Assembly: GCF_003666685.1 (NCBI RefSeq)
Contig: NZ_RCIZ01000002.1
Span: forward strand, 743,718 to 807,717
DNA: 64,000 nt
From: Mesorhizobium sp. YM1C-6-2
GTDB taxonomy: Bacteria > Pseudomonadota > Alphaproteobacteria > Rhizobiales > Rhizobiaceae
Direction of reading: 5' to 3'
Shown here one piece after another: positions 8,332-18,003 of the stretch. The position numbers and the translations under genes are program-made. How positions within the stretch are numbered: the stretch's first letter is position 1; each line of letters begins with the position of its first letter. Below the pieces are notes generated by a model that saw only the letters and a list, made by a program, of their open reading frames with translations, ran no database searches and had not been told where the DNA came from.

Positions 8332-8739
8332 TTAGCGCAGGTTTGTTTTGCGTGGGCGTCCGCCTTTCGCGCCGTTGGCGCGCGCCGCCGCCGCCTTCGC
8401 CGGCGAGGTCGCTCGCCCAGCGTGGCGCGCCATGTATGAACGCGTGCCGAAAATGCCTGCGAGCAGGCCAGGGACGGTGAAATCGACGTCGAGCGTTTCC
8501 CAATGAAGGCCGTAACCCGCGCCCATCACCTCGACTTCAGCCAGTTCGTCGTCGGTCGCTTGCTCCAGACCTTGTGCGAGATGAGGCGGGAAGGCGAAGG
8601 TGCAGCCATTCGTGAGTTCGATCAGGATCCGGTGAAGCCGGCGGTCATAGTGTGCTTTCGCGGCGCGTGGTTCGCTTGATGCAGCCGCGCGACCGCGCGC
8701 AAGTGCTTCGTCAATTTCCTTGTCCGTCAATTCAGCCAT
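8332..8739 (-). CDS. DUF2442 protein, putative antitoxin partner
   Basis: 135-residue protein using the ATG at 8739 (MAELTDKEIDEAL). The core 'YDRRLHRILIELTNGCTFAF' followed by PPHLAQGLEQATDDELAEVEVMGAGYGLHWETLDVDFTVPGLLAGIFG is a DUF2442 domain; the tail is basic and Ala/Gly-rich (SPAKAAAARANGAKGGRPRK), possibly DNA-contacting. It overlaps the DUF4160 gene by eight bases. DUF2442 and DUF4160 genes often occur as neighbours in bacteria and have been proposed as toxin-antitoxin-like modules; no biochemical role is established to my knowledge, and which would be the toxin is unclear. Confidence 0.8.
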   Translation of the reverse strand: MAELTDKEIDEALARGRAAASSEPRAAKAHYDRRLHRILIELTNGCTFAFPPHLAQGLEQATDDELAEVEVMGAGYGLHWETLDVDFTVPGLLAGIFGTRSYMARHAGRATSPAKAAAARANGAKGGRPRKTNLR

Positions 8740-8971
8740 GTACTTCGTTCCATCTGGCGAGCAGCGCCTCATGATTCCGTTCGACTAGGCGCATGCTTTT
8801 GCGGATGTCGGCATGCTTCATTCCCACGGCCCAGATCAACTCGGGCCGGTTGTTGGGACCGGAGAGATTTATCTTGGCTTCCCCGTCGCCGAACACATGT
8901 ACATGCGCCGGTTGATGATCATCCGAGAAGATCACGATCCGGAAACCATCGGCACGCAAGACCGTGATCAT
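8732..8971 (-). CDS. DUF4160 protein, putative toxin-antitoxin partner
   Basis: 79-residue DUF4160 protein starting MITVLRADGFRIVIFSDDHQ. The motif HQPAHVHVFGDGEAKINL, with the His-x-His pair and acidic patch, defines the family. The ATG at 8971 follows the lipase stop by eight bases; an upstream in-frame ATG at 9016 would overlap the lipase gene and has no good ribosome site. It overlaps the DUF2442 gene. An 18-bp palindrome lies directly upstream (8977-8994) and may be its operator. Function unknown; the pair resembles a toxin-antitoxin locus in size, overlap and order. Confidence 0.78.
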   Translation of the reverse strand: MITVLRADGFRIVIFSDDHQPAHVHVFGDGEAKINLSGPNNRPELIWAVGMKHADIRKSMRLVERNHEALLARWNEVHG

Positions 8972-8976
8972 CAAAT

Positions 8977-8994
8977 AACCTATCGTGATAGGTT
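8977..8994. promoter_or_regulatory. 18-bp palindrome before DUF4160 gene
   Basis: AACCTATC-GT-GATAGGTT, perfect 8-bp arms around a 2-bp centre, spanning the last codons and stop of the lipase gene and ending five bases before the DUF4160 ATG. Autoregulated toxin-antitoxin operons carry palindromes here; a role as a weak RNA hairpin separating lipase and pair expression is the alternative. Confidence 0.5.
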
Positions 8995-9921
8995 TTTCAA
9001 GATTCCACTCAGCCATTCGGCGAAATCAACCATGATCGCGTCCCGATTGAGCTCGTTCAGGCTTTCGTGGCGGGTGTCGGCGTAAATCGTTGAAACCAGA
9101 TTCAAAAATTCCATCCGGCGCAGGCGTTCCGCGAGACGTTCGACCGCTCTGCCGCCATCGGTCGCGGGGTCCTTCGCGCCGCCGACGAGATGGATCGGCA
9201 GGCCGCGCGGCAGCGCCCTGAAGTTGCGGTCGTCGTCGCCGAAAAAGACGAATCCGAACAGGTCCTGCCACATGGAAACCGACGCGTCCCAGCCGCAGAG
9301 CGGATCGTCGATGTATTTCTTCACTTCCTCCGCGTCCCTCGACAGCCAGTCGAAAGGCGTGGCGTGGCCGGGCACTTGCCTGCCCCAGGCCTGGAAGGTG
9401 AGGCGCGGCAGCAGCCGTGAAGGCACGTCTGATCCCAGCCGGAATTTTTCCCAGGCGAGGATCGCCCGGGCGGCCAGGCCGGCGAGGCCCGCCGAGAAAT
9501 TGGCGTTCCAGATCGCCGCGGCATGAATGCCTTCCGGGTGGCGCAGCAGGTAGTTCAGCGCGATCAGGCCGCCCATCGAATGGCCGAAGAGGATCACCGG
9601 CAGGCCGGGGTACTCGGCATTGATCAGGTCGTGGATCGCGGTTACGTCGGCGATCACCTTGTCCTGCCCGCCAGGCGTGCCGAACCGCCCCGGCGGCGCG
9701 TCCGGGGCAGTGGTGAAGCCGTGGCCGCGATGGTCGTGGGCGTAGCTGTGGAAGCCGCGTCCGGCGAGGAAATCCGCGAAGCGGCCGTAGCGCACAGCGT
9801 GTTCGGCAAGGCCGTGATTGATGTGCACGACGGCTCGGGCCTCGCCGTCCGCTCGCCGCGTATAGAGATTGAGCGTCGCACCGGTCGGCGAGGCGACCTG
9901 CCTTTGCGCATCGAATGGCAT
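8980..9921 (-). CDS. Alpha/beta hydrolase, monoacylglycerol-lipase-like
   Basis: 313-residue alpha/beta hydrolase of the Hydrolase_4 (serine aminopeptidase S33 / lysophospholipase) type. Visible are the oxyanion-loop HGLAEHAVRY, the DHRGHG motif, the nucleophile elbow GHSMGG (Ser about 117) and a late histidine in YADTRHESLNE. No signal peptide, so it is likely cytosolic and acts on acylglycerols or lysophospholipids. It lies 10 bases after the LapA-like gene and directly before the DUF4160/DUF2442 pair, all on one strand. The natural substrate is not determinable from sequence. Confidence 0.85.
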   Translation of the reverse strand: MPFDAQRQVASPTGATLNLYTRRADGEARAVVHINHGLAEHAVRYGRFADFLAGRGFHSYAHDHRGHGFTTAPDAPPGRFGTPGGQDKVIADVTAIHDLINAEYPGLPVILFGHSMGGLIALNYLLRHPEGIHAAAIWNANFSAGLAGLAARAILAWEKFRLGSDVPSRLLPRLTFQAWGRQVPGHATPFDWLSRDAEEVKKYIDDPLCGWDASVSMWQDLFGFVFFGDDDRNFRALPRGLPIHLVGGAKDPATDGGRAVERLAERLRRMEFLNLVSTIYADTRHESLNELNRDAIMVDFAEWLSGILKNLSR

Positions 9922-9931
9922 TCGCCGTCGG

Positions 9932-10165
9932 CTATTTCTGGACCGCGGCCGGAGGTTTCGATCCCTGCCATGCCCAGCGGATCAGTGACCATGCGCTGCC
10001 GCCGGTCGCCATGCCGAGCAGGTAGACGATGATGAAAAGAATGGCGAGCGGCATCGTGAAGCTGAAGCCGAGGAAGCCGACCGTGACGCTCTGCAGGTTC
10101 TGCACCGCGAAGATCAGGAATGCGATCGCCAGCACGGCAACCACTGTCATGTGAAACCAGCGCAT
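9932..10165 (-). CDS. LapA/DUF1049-family membrane protein
   Basis: 77-residue integral membrane protein with two hydrophobic helices (about residues 5-22 and 37-58) separated by the short loop '[20 protein letters not shown]', the signature of the LapA (DUF1049) family. E. coli LapA works with LapB in lipopolysaccharide assembly control; LapA-like proteins elsewhere are uncharacterised and no lapB is nearby. Start supported by a GGGAGG site. It is the first gene of a cotranscribed run with the lipase. Confidence 0.78.
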   Translation of the reverse strand: MRWFHMTVVAVLAIAFLIFAVQNLQSVTVGFLGFSFTMPLAILFIIVYLLGMATGGSAWSLIRWAWQGSKPPAAVQK

Positions 10166-10369
10166 CTCGGCCTCCCTTTGCGTCGCCGGCAGGATGCTCC
10201 GGCGCGGCTGAGAAGTACAGTGGGAGGCCTTGGACTTCGCTGGCTGCGGCCAGCCGCCTGTCAGGAGGACCGGCCCGCTGGCTTGCGAGGCATGCGGGAT
10301 GACCTATATAGCCGTAATTCCTTTCAGGCGCCGGATTTGGGCGCGATCCCGACAGTTTCAGCCATTCCC

Positions 10370-11296
10370 ATGCAGCCCGCGATTTCGATCTCGAACCTGT
10401 CCAAGACCTATGCCACCGGCTTCGAGGCGCTGAAGGGCGTCGACCTCGAGATCAGGCATGGCGAGATTTTTGCCCTGCTCGGCCCGAACGGCGCCGGCAA
10501 GACCACGCTGATCAACATCGTCTGCGGCATCGTGAAGCCCGGCGAGGGCACGGTTCTGGCTGATGGTCACGACATCGTCTCCGACTACCGCGCAGCGCGC
10601 TCGCTGATCGGGCTGGTGCCGCAGGAACTCACCACCGACGCTTTCGAGACGGTATGGGCGACCGTCAGCTTCAGTCGCGGCCTGTTCGGCAAGACGAAGA
10701 ATCCGGCGCATATCGAGAAGGTGCTGAAGGACCTGTCCCTCTGGGACAAGAAGGACTCGAAGATCATGACGCTGTCCGGCGGCATGAAACGCCGCGTCAT
10801 GATCGCCAAGGCGCTTTCCCACGAGCCCAGTATCCTGTTCCTCGACGAGCCGTCGGCCGGCGTCGATGTCGAGCTCCGCCGCGACATGTGGGAAGTCGTG
10901 CGGCGTCTCAGGGACTCCGGCGTCACCATCATCCTCACCACCCACTACATCGAGGAAGCCGAGGAGATGGCCGACCGCGTCGGCGTCATCAACAAGGGCA
11001 AGCTCGTGCTGGTCGAGGAAAAGACGGCGCTGATGAAGAAGCTCGGCAAGAAGGAACTGACCCTGCACTTGCAGCAGCCGCTCGATCGCGTGCCGGAGAG
11101 CCTCGCCGGATTCTCGCTGCAGCTTTCCGAGGACGGCAACGAGCTTGTCTATGTCTACGACACGCAGGGCGAGCGCACCGGCATCACTGGGCTCTTCAAG
11201 GCGCTCGAGGGCGAGAACATACGCTTCCGCGACCTCGCCACTACGCAAAGCTCGCTCGAGGAAATCTTCGTCAACCTGGTGGGCCGCAGACAATGA
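10370..11296 (+). CDS. ABC-2 type transporter ATP-binding protein
   Basis: 308-residue ABC ATPase of an exporter (NodI/CcmA/YadG-type). Walker [10 protein letters not shown] at 38-46, Q-loop [11 protein letters not shown], signature LSGGMKRRV, Walker [13 protein letters not shown]-loop [11 protein letters not shown], then a C-terminal extension of about 80 residues typical of ABC-2 ATPases. The stop overlaps the permease start (ATGA). Start chosen at [10 protein letters not shown], where homology to the family begins; an in-frame ATG at 10292 would add a non-homologous tail. Exported substrate unknown (drug, polysaccharide or lipid are options). Confidence 0.87.
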   Translation: MQPAISISNLSKTYATGFEALKGVDLEIRHGEIFALLGPNGAGKTTLINIVCGIVKPGEGTVLADGHDIVSDYRAARSLIGLVPQELTTDAFETVWATVSFSRGLFGKTKNPAHIEKVLKDLSLWDKKDSKIMTLSGGMKRRVMIAKALSHEPSILFLDEPSAGVDVELRRDMWEVVRRLRDSGVTIILTTHYIEEAEEMADRVGVINKGKLVLVEEKTALMKKLGKKELTLHLQQPLDRVPESLAGFSLQLSEDGNELVYVYDTQGERTGITGLFKALEGENIRFRDLATTQSSLEEIFVNLVGRRQ

Positions 11297-12054
11297 ATTT
11301 CCATGCGGTGAAGGCGATCTACAGATTCGAGATGGCGCGCACGGGGCGCACGCTGTTGCAGAGCGTCGTCTCGCCGGTCGTCTCGACCTCGCTCTATTTC
11401 GTCGTGTTCGGCGCCGCGATCGGCTCGCGCATTACCGAGGTCGGCGGCGTCAGCTACGGCGCCTTCATCGTGCCGGGTCTCATCATGCTGTCGCTGCTCA
11501 CGCAAAGCATCTCCAACGCGTCCTTCGGCATCTATTTCCCGAAATTCGTTGGCACCATCTACGAGGTGCTGTCGGCGCCGGTTTCCTTCATCGAGATCGT
11601 CATGGCCTATGTCGGTGCGGCCGCGACGAAATCGATCATGATCGGACTGATCATCCTGGCGACCGCCCATCTGTTCGTGCCCATCGAGATCCAGCACCCG
11701 TTCTTCATGCTGCTGTTCCTGGTGCTGACGGCGGTCACCTTCGCGCTGTTCGGCTTCATCATCGGCATATGGGCGGACAATTTCGAAAAACTGCAGCTCA
11801 TCCCGCTCTTGATCGTCACGCCGCTGACATTCCTCGGCGGCAGCTTCTACTCGATCGACATGCTGCCGCCGGTCTGGCAGACGATCAGCCTGTTCAACCC
11901 GGTGCTCTATCTCGTCTCCGGCTTCCGCTGGAGCTTCTTCGGCCAGGCCGACGTCAGCGTGACGGTCAGCCTCGGCATGACGCTCGTCTTCCTCGCCGCC
12001 TGCCTGATCTTCATCTGGTGGATTTTCCGGACCGGCTGGCGCATCAAGACCTGA
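11293..12054 (+). CDS. ABC-2 type transporter permease
   Basis: 253-residue permease with six hydrophobic helices and the ABC-2 membrane domain layout (YadH/NodJ group), including the [18 protein letters not shown] segment after helix 4 characteristic of this family. It is translated by four-base overlap with its ATPase gene. The pair presumably forms a homodimeric exporter with two ATPases. The gene ends 15 bases before the stop of the convergent EamA gene with no obvious terminator between. Confidence 0.86.
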   Translation: MNFHAVKAIYRFEMARTGRTLLQSVVSPVVSTSLYFVVFGAAIGSRITEVGGVSYGAFIVPGLIMLSLLTQSISNASFGIYFPKFVGTIYEVLSAPVSFIEIVMAYVGAAATKSIMIGLIILATAHLFVPIEIQHPFFMLLFLVLTAVTFALFGFIIGIWADNFEKLQLIPLLIVTPLTFLGGSFYSIDMLPPVWQTISLFNPVLYLVSGFRWSFFGQADVSVTVSLGMTLVFLAACLIFIWWIFRTGWRIKT

Positions 12055-12069
12055 CCGCTCCGAGCTGTC

Positions 12070-13011
12070 TTAGCGCCGCGGCAGCAGCCCCAGCACGCCG
12101 ACGCAGCCCGCTATGATCATGCCGCCGCCGGCGAACTGTATCGCCGACAGCTGCTCGCCGAGCAGCAAGGCGCCGACGATCACGGCGACCGCGGTGACGA
12201 CGAACTCGACGCTGATCGCCCGTGTCGCCCCGATCCTGGCGACGAGGCCGAAGAACAGGAAATAGGTGAGCGCGCTCATCACGCTGCCGCTGATGACGAG
12301 ATAAAGATAGTCGATCGGCTCGGGGACGCCCGGAACGGGAACGAAGGCGATGAGCGGCAGGGTGAGCAGCCCGCCGAACATGAACGACCACAGGGTCACG
12401 TCCAGCGGGCTGACGCCCTTCAGCCGCCGGTGCGCGTAGTTGCTGCCATAGGCTGCCGAGAAACAGGCGACCAGGGCGGCGGCGCAACCGCCGATGAAGG
12501 ACATGGTCATCGGTTCGGCGGGGAAGCCGACCAGCATGACGATCCCGACGACGCCGAGAAGCAGGCCCGCCAGCCGCTGCGGGGTGATGCTCTCCACGCC
12601 CCAGAGCTGGCCTATGAGCATCGAGAACATCGGGATGGTGGCGACGATGATGGCGGCCATGGCGGTGCCGATCAGCGGCATGGCGTAGGACAGCCCGACC
12701 AACTGGATCGCGACGGTCGTCGCGCCGACCACGGCGTAGGGCTGCCATCCGGCCTGGAAGTGCAGCGGTTTTCGAAGCAGCCGCGCCGCCAGGAGGAGCG
12801 TGAAGCCGGCGATGAAGGCACGGAAGGTGACGGCGCCGATCCAGCCGAAGGCGAGGACCGCCTGCAACTGCACGAGGAACGACAGCCCCCAGGCGAGCGC
12901 CAGGAACGCGTAAATGGCCGTGTCGCCCGTGCTGAGCGGGCGGGTCGAAATCGAGGACACTGGACGATGCTTGGTTGCTGTCGCGGGAGGTCCGGCAATA
13001 GGCCGGGGCAT
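12070..13011 (-). CDS. EamA/DMT-family membrane transporter
   Basis: About ten predicted membrane helices in two EamA repeats, typical of drug/metabolite transporters of about 300 residues. The start is uncertain: ATG at 13011 gives 313 residues with an unremarkable 40-residue lead, while GTG at 12960 would begin near the first helix (TAIYAFLALAWGLSFLVQ). Longer open frame upstream of 13011 is low-complexity and probably non-coding. Substrate unknown; family members export amino acids, sugars or antimicrobials. Confidence 0.78.
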   Translation of the reverse strand: MPRPIAGPPATATKHRPVSSISTRPLSTGDTAIYAFLALAWGLSFLVQLQAVLAFGWIGAVTFRAFIAGFTLLLAARLLRKPLHFQAGWQPYAVVGATTVAIQLVGLSYAMPLIGTAMAAIIVATIPMFSMLIGQLWGVESITPQRLAGLLLGVVGIVMLVGFPAEPMTMSFIGGCAAALVACFSAAYGSNYAHRRLKGVSPLDVTLWSFMFGGLLTLPLIAFVPVPGVPEPIDYLYLVISGSVMSALTYFLFFGLVARIGATRAISVEFVVTAVAVIVGALLLGEQLSAIQFAGGGMIIAGCVGVLGLLPRR

Positions 13012-13120
13012 CGCCGGCGGCAAGCAACCAGCGCGGTGTAAGCGCTGGGCCTGCCGCCGAGGATCGGGCAGCCCGGTACTTGGGCAAGGTAACTGGCCGG
13101 ACCGGACTGCCGATGCCTGC

Positions 13121-13561
13121 TCAGTGGCGGGCCACCTGCAGGTGAGGGTGCCCGTCGCTGGTCCTTGAGGCGGAAACGCCATCGGCATCGATCGTCGCCG
13201 TAACGCGGCTTCGGAATGCCGAAAAGCTGTCGAAGCTGACGACGTCTACCGGTGTGTCGAACTGCAACACGACCTCGTATGAGCCTCCGCCATAGACCTC
13301 GCGCACGCCCAGCACACGGCCGGCGAACGGCTGCTTGAGGTATCTGCCGGCGACGCGGTCGCCGACCTGGAGCGGAACTTCCGGCAGGTTGGACAATCGC
13401 GCCGACGCGGTGTTCCAGTCGCGATAGCCGAGTTCGGCGGCGACCTTTTCGAGCGCCGCGGAGTGGCTGATTGCGATGCCGCGGGCGGTATGCTCGGCCC
13501 GGATGGCATGGGCGCGCTGTTTGGCTTGTTCCCGCGTGGCGGGCAGGGTTGGGGTTTGCAT
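13121..13561 (-). CDS. Small glyoxalase-superfamily-related protein
   Basis: 146 residues from the ATG preceded by GGAAAG. The N-terminal 55 residues ('REQAKQRAHAIRAEHTARGI', then AISHSAALEKVAAELGYRDWNTASARL) match a short helical domain annotated in many Hyphomicrobiales as glyoxalase-superfamily protein. The C-terminal part (LQVGDRVAGRYLKQPFAGRVLGVRE...) looks like a small beta-rich domain. No catalytic metal residues can be assigned, so enzymatic activity is doubtful. It is divergent from ettA, with about 250 bases between. Confidence 0.6.
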   Translation of the reverse strand: MQTPTLPATREQAKQRAHAIRAEHTARGIAISHSAALEKVAAELGYRDWNTASARLSNLPEVPLQVGDRVAGRYLKQPFAGRVLGVREVYGGGSYEVVLQFDTPVDVVSFDSFSAFRSRVTATIDADGVSASRTSDGHPHLQVARH

Positions 13562-13813
13562 GGCAAGCTTTCCGTCATCCATGCGGTCGATATCGCGGGT
13601 GCTCGCCTTGCCGCATGACCGCGATGATCGGGTCTTGCGAGAACTGTCCGGCTTGCCGGGAGGCTTCACCGTCGGATTTGTCCGGCGAGCGGCGGGCGCC
13701 TCAGGCCCGCCGTGCAGATAGGTCGAAGGCGGCACTGCGTCAACCATTGCTGTTCCGCCCGCCATCGCCTAAATAGCGCGCAACTCTCCATCCAGATCAG
13801 GGATACCGCGCGC

Positions 13814-15463
<1,650 letters not shown>

Positions 15464-15472
15464 GCCATCAGG

Positions 15473-15500
15473 AAAAAGCCGGGCAATGCCCGGCTTTTTT
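15473..15500. terminator. Bidirectional terminator between ettA and 15506 gene
   Basis: AAAAAGCCGGGC-AAT-GCCCGGCTTTTTT: a perfect stem with A-run on one side and T-run on the other, so it can serve ettA and the convergent secreted-protein gene. Confidence 0.9.
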
Positions 15501-15505
15501 GTAGG

Positions 15506-15922
15506 TCACTGAATCCGGCAGCAGAACGGGAAGAACGGCCCGCTCAGTCCCGGCGCGGCCGTCGGCGTGATGGTGAAGTCGCGCACGGCGTCGCTTTCGT
15601 CGGTGCAGCCGCCGGGCGTCGCAGCGATCGTGCCTTTCACCGGATGGCTGGTCTCGAAGGTCCAGGGATCGTTCGAGGAGAAGGTCACTGTGCCCGGCGT
15701 CTCCTGGATGTCCGAGCCGGAAAAGGCGTCGACGAATGTCGAACTCATCGTCCCGCCGCTGCAGGTGAGCCTGATCGCCCAGTTCGGCTCGAAGCCGGAG
15801 CAGATCATCGTCTGGCCGGAGGGGACAAGGCCGCCCTCGCAGGAATAGTCGGCAGCGAGCGCGGGCACCGACGCGGCGGCCAGCATGGCGGCAAGCACTG
15901 TCTGTCGAAGAGCGGCAGGCAT
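15506..15922 (-). CDS. Small secreted Cys-rich protein, function unknown
   Basis: 138 residues from the ATG at 15922, which has an AAGGAGG site seven bases upstream. A signal peptide ends at VPALAA (about residue 24). The mature protein has six cysteines (YSCEGG, MICSGF, RLTCSGG, GGCTDE and a terminal FCC), suggesting disulfides in the periplasm, and the pattern CSGFEPNWAIRLTCSGG resembles small COG3650-type predicted membrane/periplasmic proteins that begin 'GxEPxW'. I do not recognise a function. Confidence 0.7.
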   Translation of the reverse strand: MPAALRQTVLAAMLAAASVPALAADYSCEGGLVPSGQTMICSGFEPNWAIRLTCSGGTMSSTFVDAFSGSDIQETPGTVTFSSNDPWTFETSHPVKGTIAATPGGCTDESDAVRDFTITPTAAPGLSGPFFPFCCRIQ

Positions 15923-16040
15923 GCGATCCTCCTTCACGAAGCTCCCGGCCCGGCGTCACGCTACGCTCGAAGCCAGCCGCGGTAAAGCCGCCGCGGCTGT
16001 TGCGGATTCGGTTGTTGATCCGGCTGTCGGGGAGGGCACG

Positions 16041-16072
16041 AAAAAGCCGCGCCAAAAGGTCGGCGCGGCTTC
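16041..16072 (-). terminator. Terminator after SDR gene
   Basis: AGCCGCGCC and GGCGCGGCT arms around an eight-base loop; on the minus strand it is followed by five T. It lies about 20 bases after the SDR stop. Confidence 0.75.
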
Positions 16073-16092
16073 GGACACGAAGCTGTGGTCGG

Positions 16093-16941
16093 TCAGGCGG
16101 CCTCTGCCTTGCGGTTCTTCGCTGACCCTTGCGCGAGATCGGCGATGTGGTCCCACTTCTCCCATAGGGCGATGCGATTAGCATATTCCTGCTTGATCAT
16201 CGGCAGGCCGACGTCGCCGAAGAAGACGCGCAGCGGCGGCTCGGCGGCGTCGACCAGCGCCAGCATCGCCGGCCCGGTCGCCTCGGGGTCGCCGGGCACC
16301 ACATTCGCACGCCGTGCCTTCATCGTCTCGCGCGCCGGCTCGTAAGCCTCGATGGGATTTGCCCGCTTCGACGACGGCCCGCTCCAGTCGGTGGAGAAGC
16401 CGGCCGGCTCGACCAGCGTCACATGGACGCCGAACGCGGCGACTTCCGCCGCCAGCGACTGGCTGAAGCCTTCGAGGGCCCATTTCGAGGCGTGGTAGAG
16501 GCCGAGGTTCGGGAAGGCGTTGACGCCGCCGATGGAGGAAATCTGGATGATGTGGCCCGAGCCCTGCTTGCGCATGATCGGCAGCGCGGCCTGCGTCACC
16601 CACAGCGCGCCGAAGACGTTGGTCTCGATCTGCGCGCGGGCTTCCGCCTCGCTGATCTCCTCGATGGCGCCGAACAGGCCGTAGCCGGCATTGTTGATGA
16701 CGACGTCGAGCCGGCCGAAGCGCCGGTGTGCTTCGGCGACCGCCGCCTCGACGGCGCGCTTGTCGTTGACGTCGAGTTTTATCGCTGCGATGGCGTCGCC
16801 ATATTTGCCGACGAGGTCTTTCAGCGTGCTGACGTCGCGCGCCGTCGCCGCGACGCGGTCACCGCGCGCCAGCGCTGCTTCGACCCAGACCCGCCCAAAA
16901 CCCTTGGACGAGCCGGTGATGAACCAAACCTTGGATGTCAT
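16093..16941 (-). CDS. Short-chain dehydrogenase/reductase
   Basis: 282-residue classical SDR with Rossmann fold. Cofactor motif TGSSKGFG at 9-16, NNAG at 83-86, catalytic Ser (ISSIGG, about 136), Tyr149 and Lys153 in YHASK. An Arg/Asp environment after beta-2 (AATARDVSTL) suggests NADP(H). The C-terminal extension around 200-280 is longer than minimal SDRs and resembles the group annotated as oxidoreductases acting on small carbonyls. The start MTSKVW follows the family; the upstream in-frame ATG has no support. Substrate unknown. Confidence 0.85.
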   Translation of the reverse strand: MTSKVWFITGSSKGFGRVWVEAALARGDRVAATARDVSTLKDLVGKYGDAIAAIKLDVNDKRAVEAAVAEAHRRFGRLDVVINNAGYGLFGAIEEISEAEARAQIETNVFGALWVTQAALPIMRKQGSGHIIQISSIGGVNAFPNLGLYHASKWALEGFSQSLAAEVAAFGVHVTLVEPAGFSTDWSGPSSKRANPIEAYEPARETMKARRANVVPGDPEATGPAMLALVDAAEPPLRVFFGDVGLPMIKQEYANRIALWEKWDHIADLAQGSAKNRKAEAA

Positions 16942-17049
16942 GGTGTAAGCCTCCGTGGGTCCAGGCCGCACGGCCCGGACTTGGAATCGTGATCGCCTCG
17001 CGCCAGCCCATATCTAGGTGCGCATATTGCCGGCTGGAAGGAGCGCCGC

Positions 17050-17364
17050 TCAAAGATCGTCGTCGTCGGGATCGAGCAGCCTCGTGGCGCGCCATGAGGT
17101 CAGCACCTCGTTGGTGCGGTCGATGACGAAGAAGCGCGCGGCGTCGCGGTCGTAGCCTTCGGCGAGCAGTTGTTCGTAGTCGGTGTGCTGGTGACGCACA
17201 TGCGCGACTGTCGCCAGCCACACCGCGATCGACGGCGGCAGTTCCTTCATGTGCCTCGAACCGGCCTCGGCGCGGATCGCCTCGATCTCGGAATAGGGCG
17301 CGGCCGGCAGCAGCAGGGTCAGCGCCTCGGCGATCGCCTTGCGGCGCTTCGTGGTGGCGATCAA
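17050..17364 (-). CDS. DUF2293 protein, TTG start overlapping trmO
   Basis: 104-residue protein if translated from TTG at 17364, which overlaps the trmO stop as TTGA and has AAGGA about eight bases upstream inside trmO. The sequence 'IATTKRRKAIAEALTLLLPA' then APYSEIEAIRAEAGSRHMKELPPSIAVWLATVAHVRHQHTDYEQLL is the DUF2293 domain, found in bacteria and fungi with unknown role; the run AVWLATVAHVRHQHTDY is the conserved core. The overlap implies translational coupling to the tRNA methyltransferase. Confidence 0.75.
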   Translation of the reverse strand: MIATTKRRKAIAEALTLLLPAAPYSEIEAIRAEAGSRHMKELPPSIAVWLATVAHVRHQHTDYEQLLAEGYDRDAARFFVIDRTNEVLTSWRATRLLDPDDDDL

Positions 17365-17870
17365 GGCGCGTCCTTGTGGCGTGGCGGCGCTGCGTCCGGA
17401 AAGCTGTCGATCGACGCGAAATAGGGTTTTAGGTCGATCACCGGCGTCCCGTCGAGAACATCGATGGCGTCGAGCGTGAGCAGTCCGGCCTCGGCATCGA
17501 GCGCGACGAGGCGCGCGACATGCAGCCCGACCGGGTTCGGCCTGGCCGGCGAGCGCAGCGCGAACACGCCCTTCGGCGCCGATGCATGGCGGGGATGCTG
17601 GACGATCAGGTTGCGCGGCGCAAAACCCAGCCAGGACAGGATGACGACATGGCTGGTGCCGGCGAGGCCGGCGAGGCCCGGCCGGTACTGCGGCTCGATC
17701 TCCAGGCTCGCCTGCTCGCCTGAGGCGCGTGCGGCGGCCATGTTCTTCGGGCAGTCGGCCCTTGTCTTCCACGGCGAGCGGATGCTTCCGATGAAGACCA
17801 GATGGGCATCCGCCGCCATCGCTGCGGGATCGTCCGCCAGCGCGATTTCACCCTCGCGCGCTTCAAACAT
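17361..17870 (-). CDS. trmO: TsaA-like tRNA m6t6A37 methyltransferase TrmO
   Basis: 169-residue single-domain TrmO (TsaA/UPF0066) protein. The beta-barrel motifs are visible: VFIGSIRSPWKTRADCPKN, then ASLEIEPQYRPGLAGLAGTSHVVILSWLGF, FALRSPARPNPVGLHVARLVALD and VLDGTPVIDLKPYF, corresponding to the conserved RSPxRPNPIG and LDGTPVxDIKPY boxes. In E. coli TrmO N6-methylates t6A37 of tRNA-Thr using S-adenosylmethionine; E. coli TrmO is longer by a C-terminal domain missing here. AGGGAGG supports the ATG at 17870. It overlaps the DUF2293 gene. Confidence 0.85.
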   Translation of the reverse strand: MFEAREGEIALADDPAAMAADAHLVFIGSIRSPWKTRADCPKNMAAARASGEQASLEIEPQYRPGLAGLAGTSHVVILSWLGFAPRNLIVQHPRHASAPKGVFALRSPARPNPVGLHVARLVALDAEAGLLTLDAIDVLDGTPVIDLKPYFASIDSFPDAAPPRHKDAP

Positions 17871-17950
17871 GGATTGCCTCCCTTCGAAACGTCCGCGCCA
17901 TTTTCTTGTCCGCCTGCGACATTGACGGTTGCCAAGGGAGCGAATTGCAC

Positions 17951-17966
17951 ATAAAGATATCTTTAT
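17951..17966. promoter_or_regulatory. 16-bp palindromic operator before ArsR-methyltransferase/metF
   Basis: ATAAAGATATCTTTAT is a perfect palindrome 37 bases upstream of the regulator ATG and 80 bases from the divergent trmO start. ArsR-family regulators of methionine/SAM metabolism in alphaproteobacteria (SahR-type) bind A+T-rich palindromes in front of their own operons and metF; this site fits that role. Confidence 0.72.
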
Positions 17967-18003
17967 ATCTGAATTACAGAGACCGCAACGTGACGGCAAC
18001 GCG

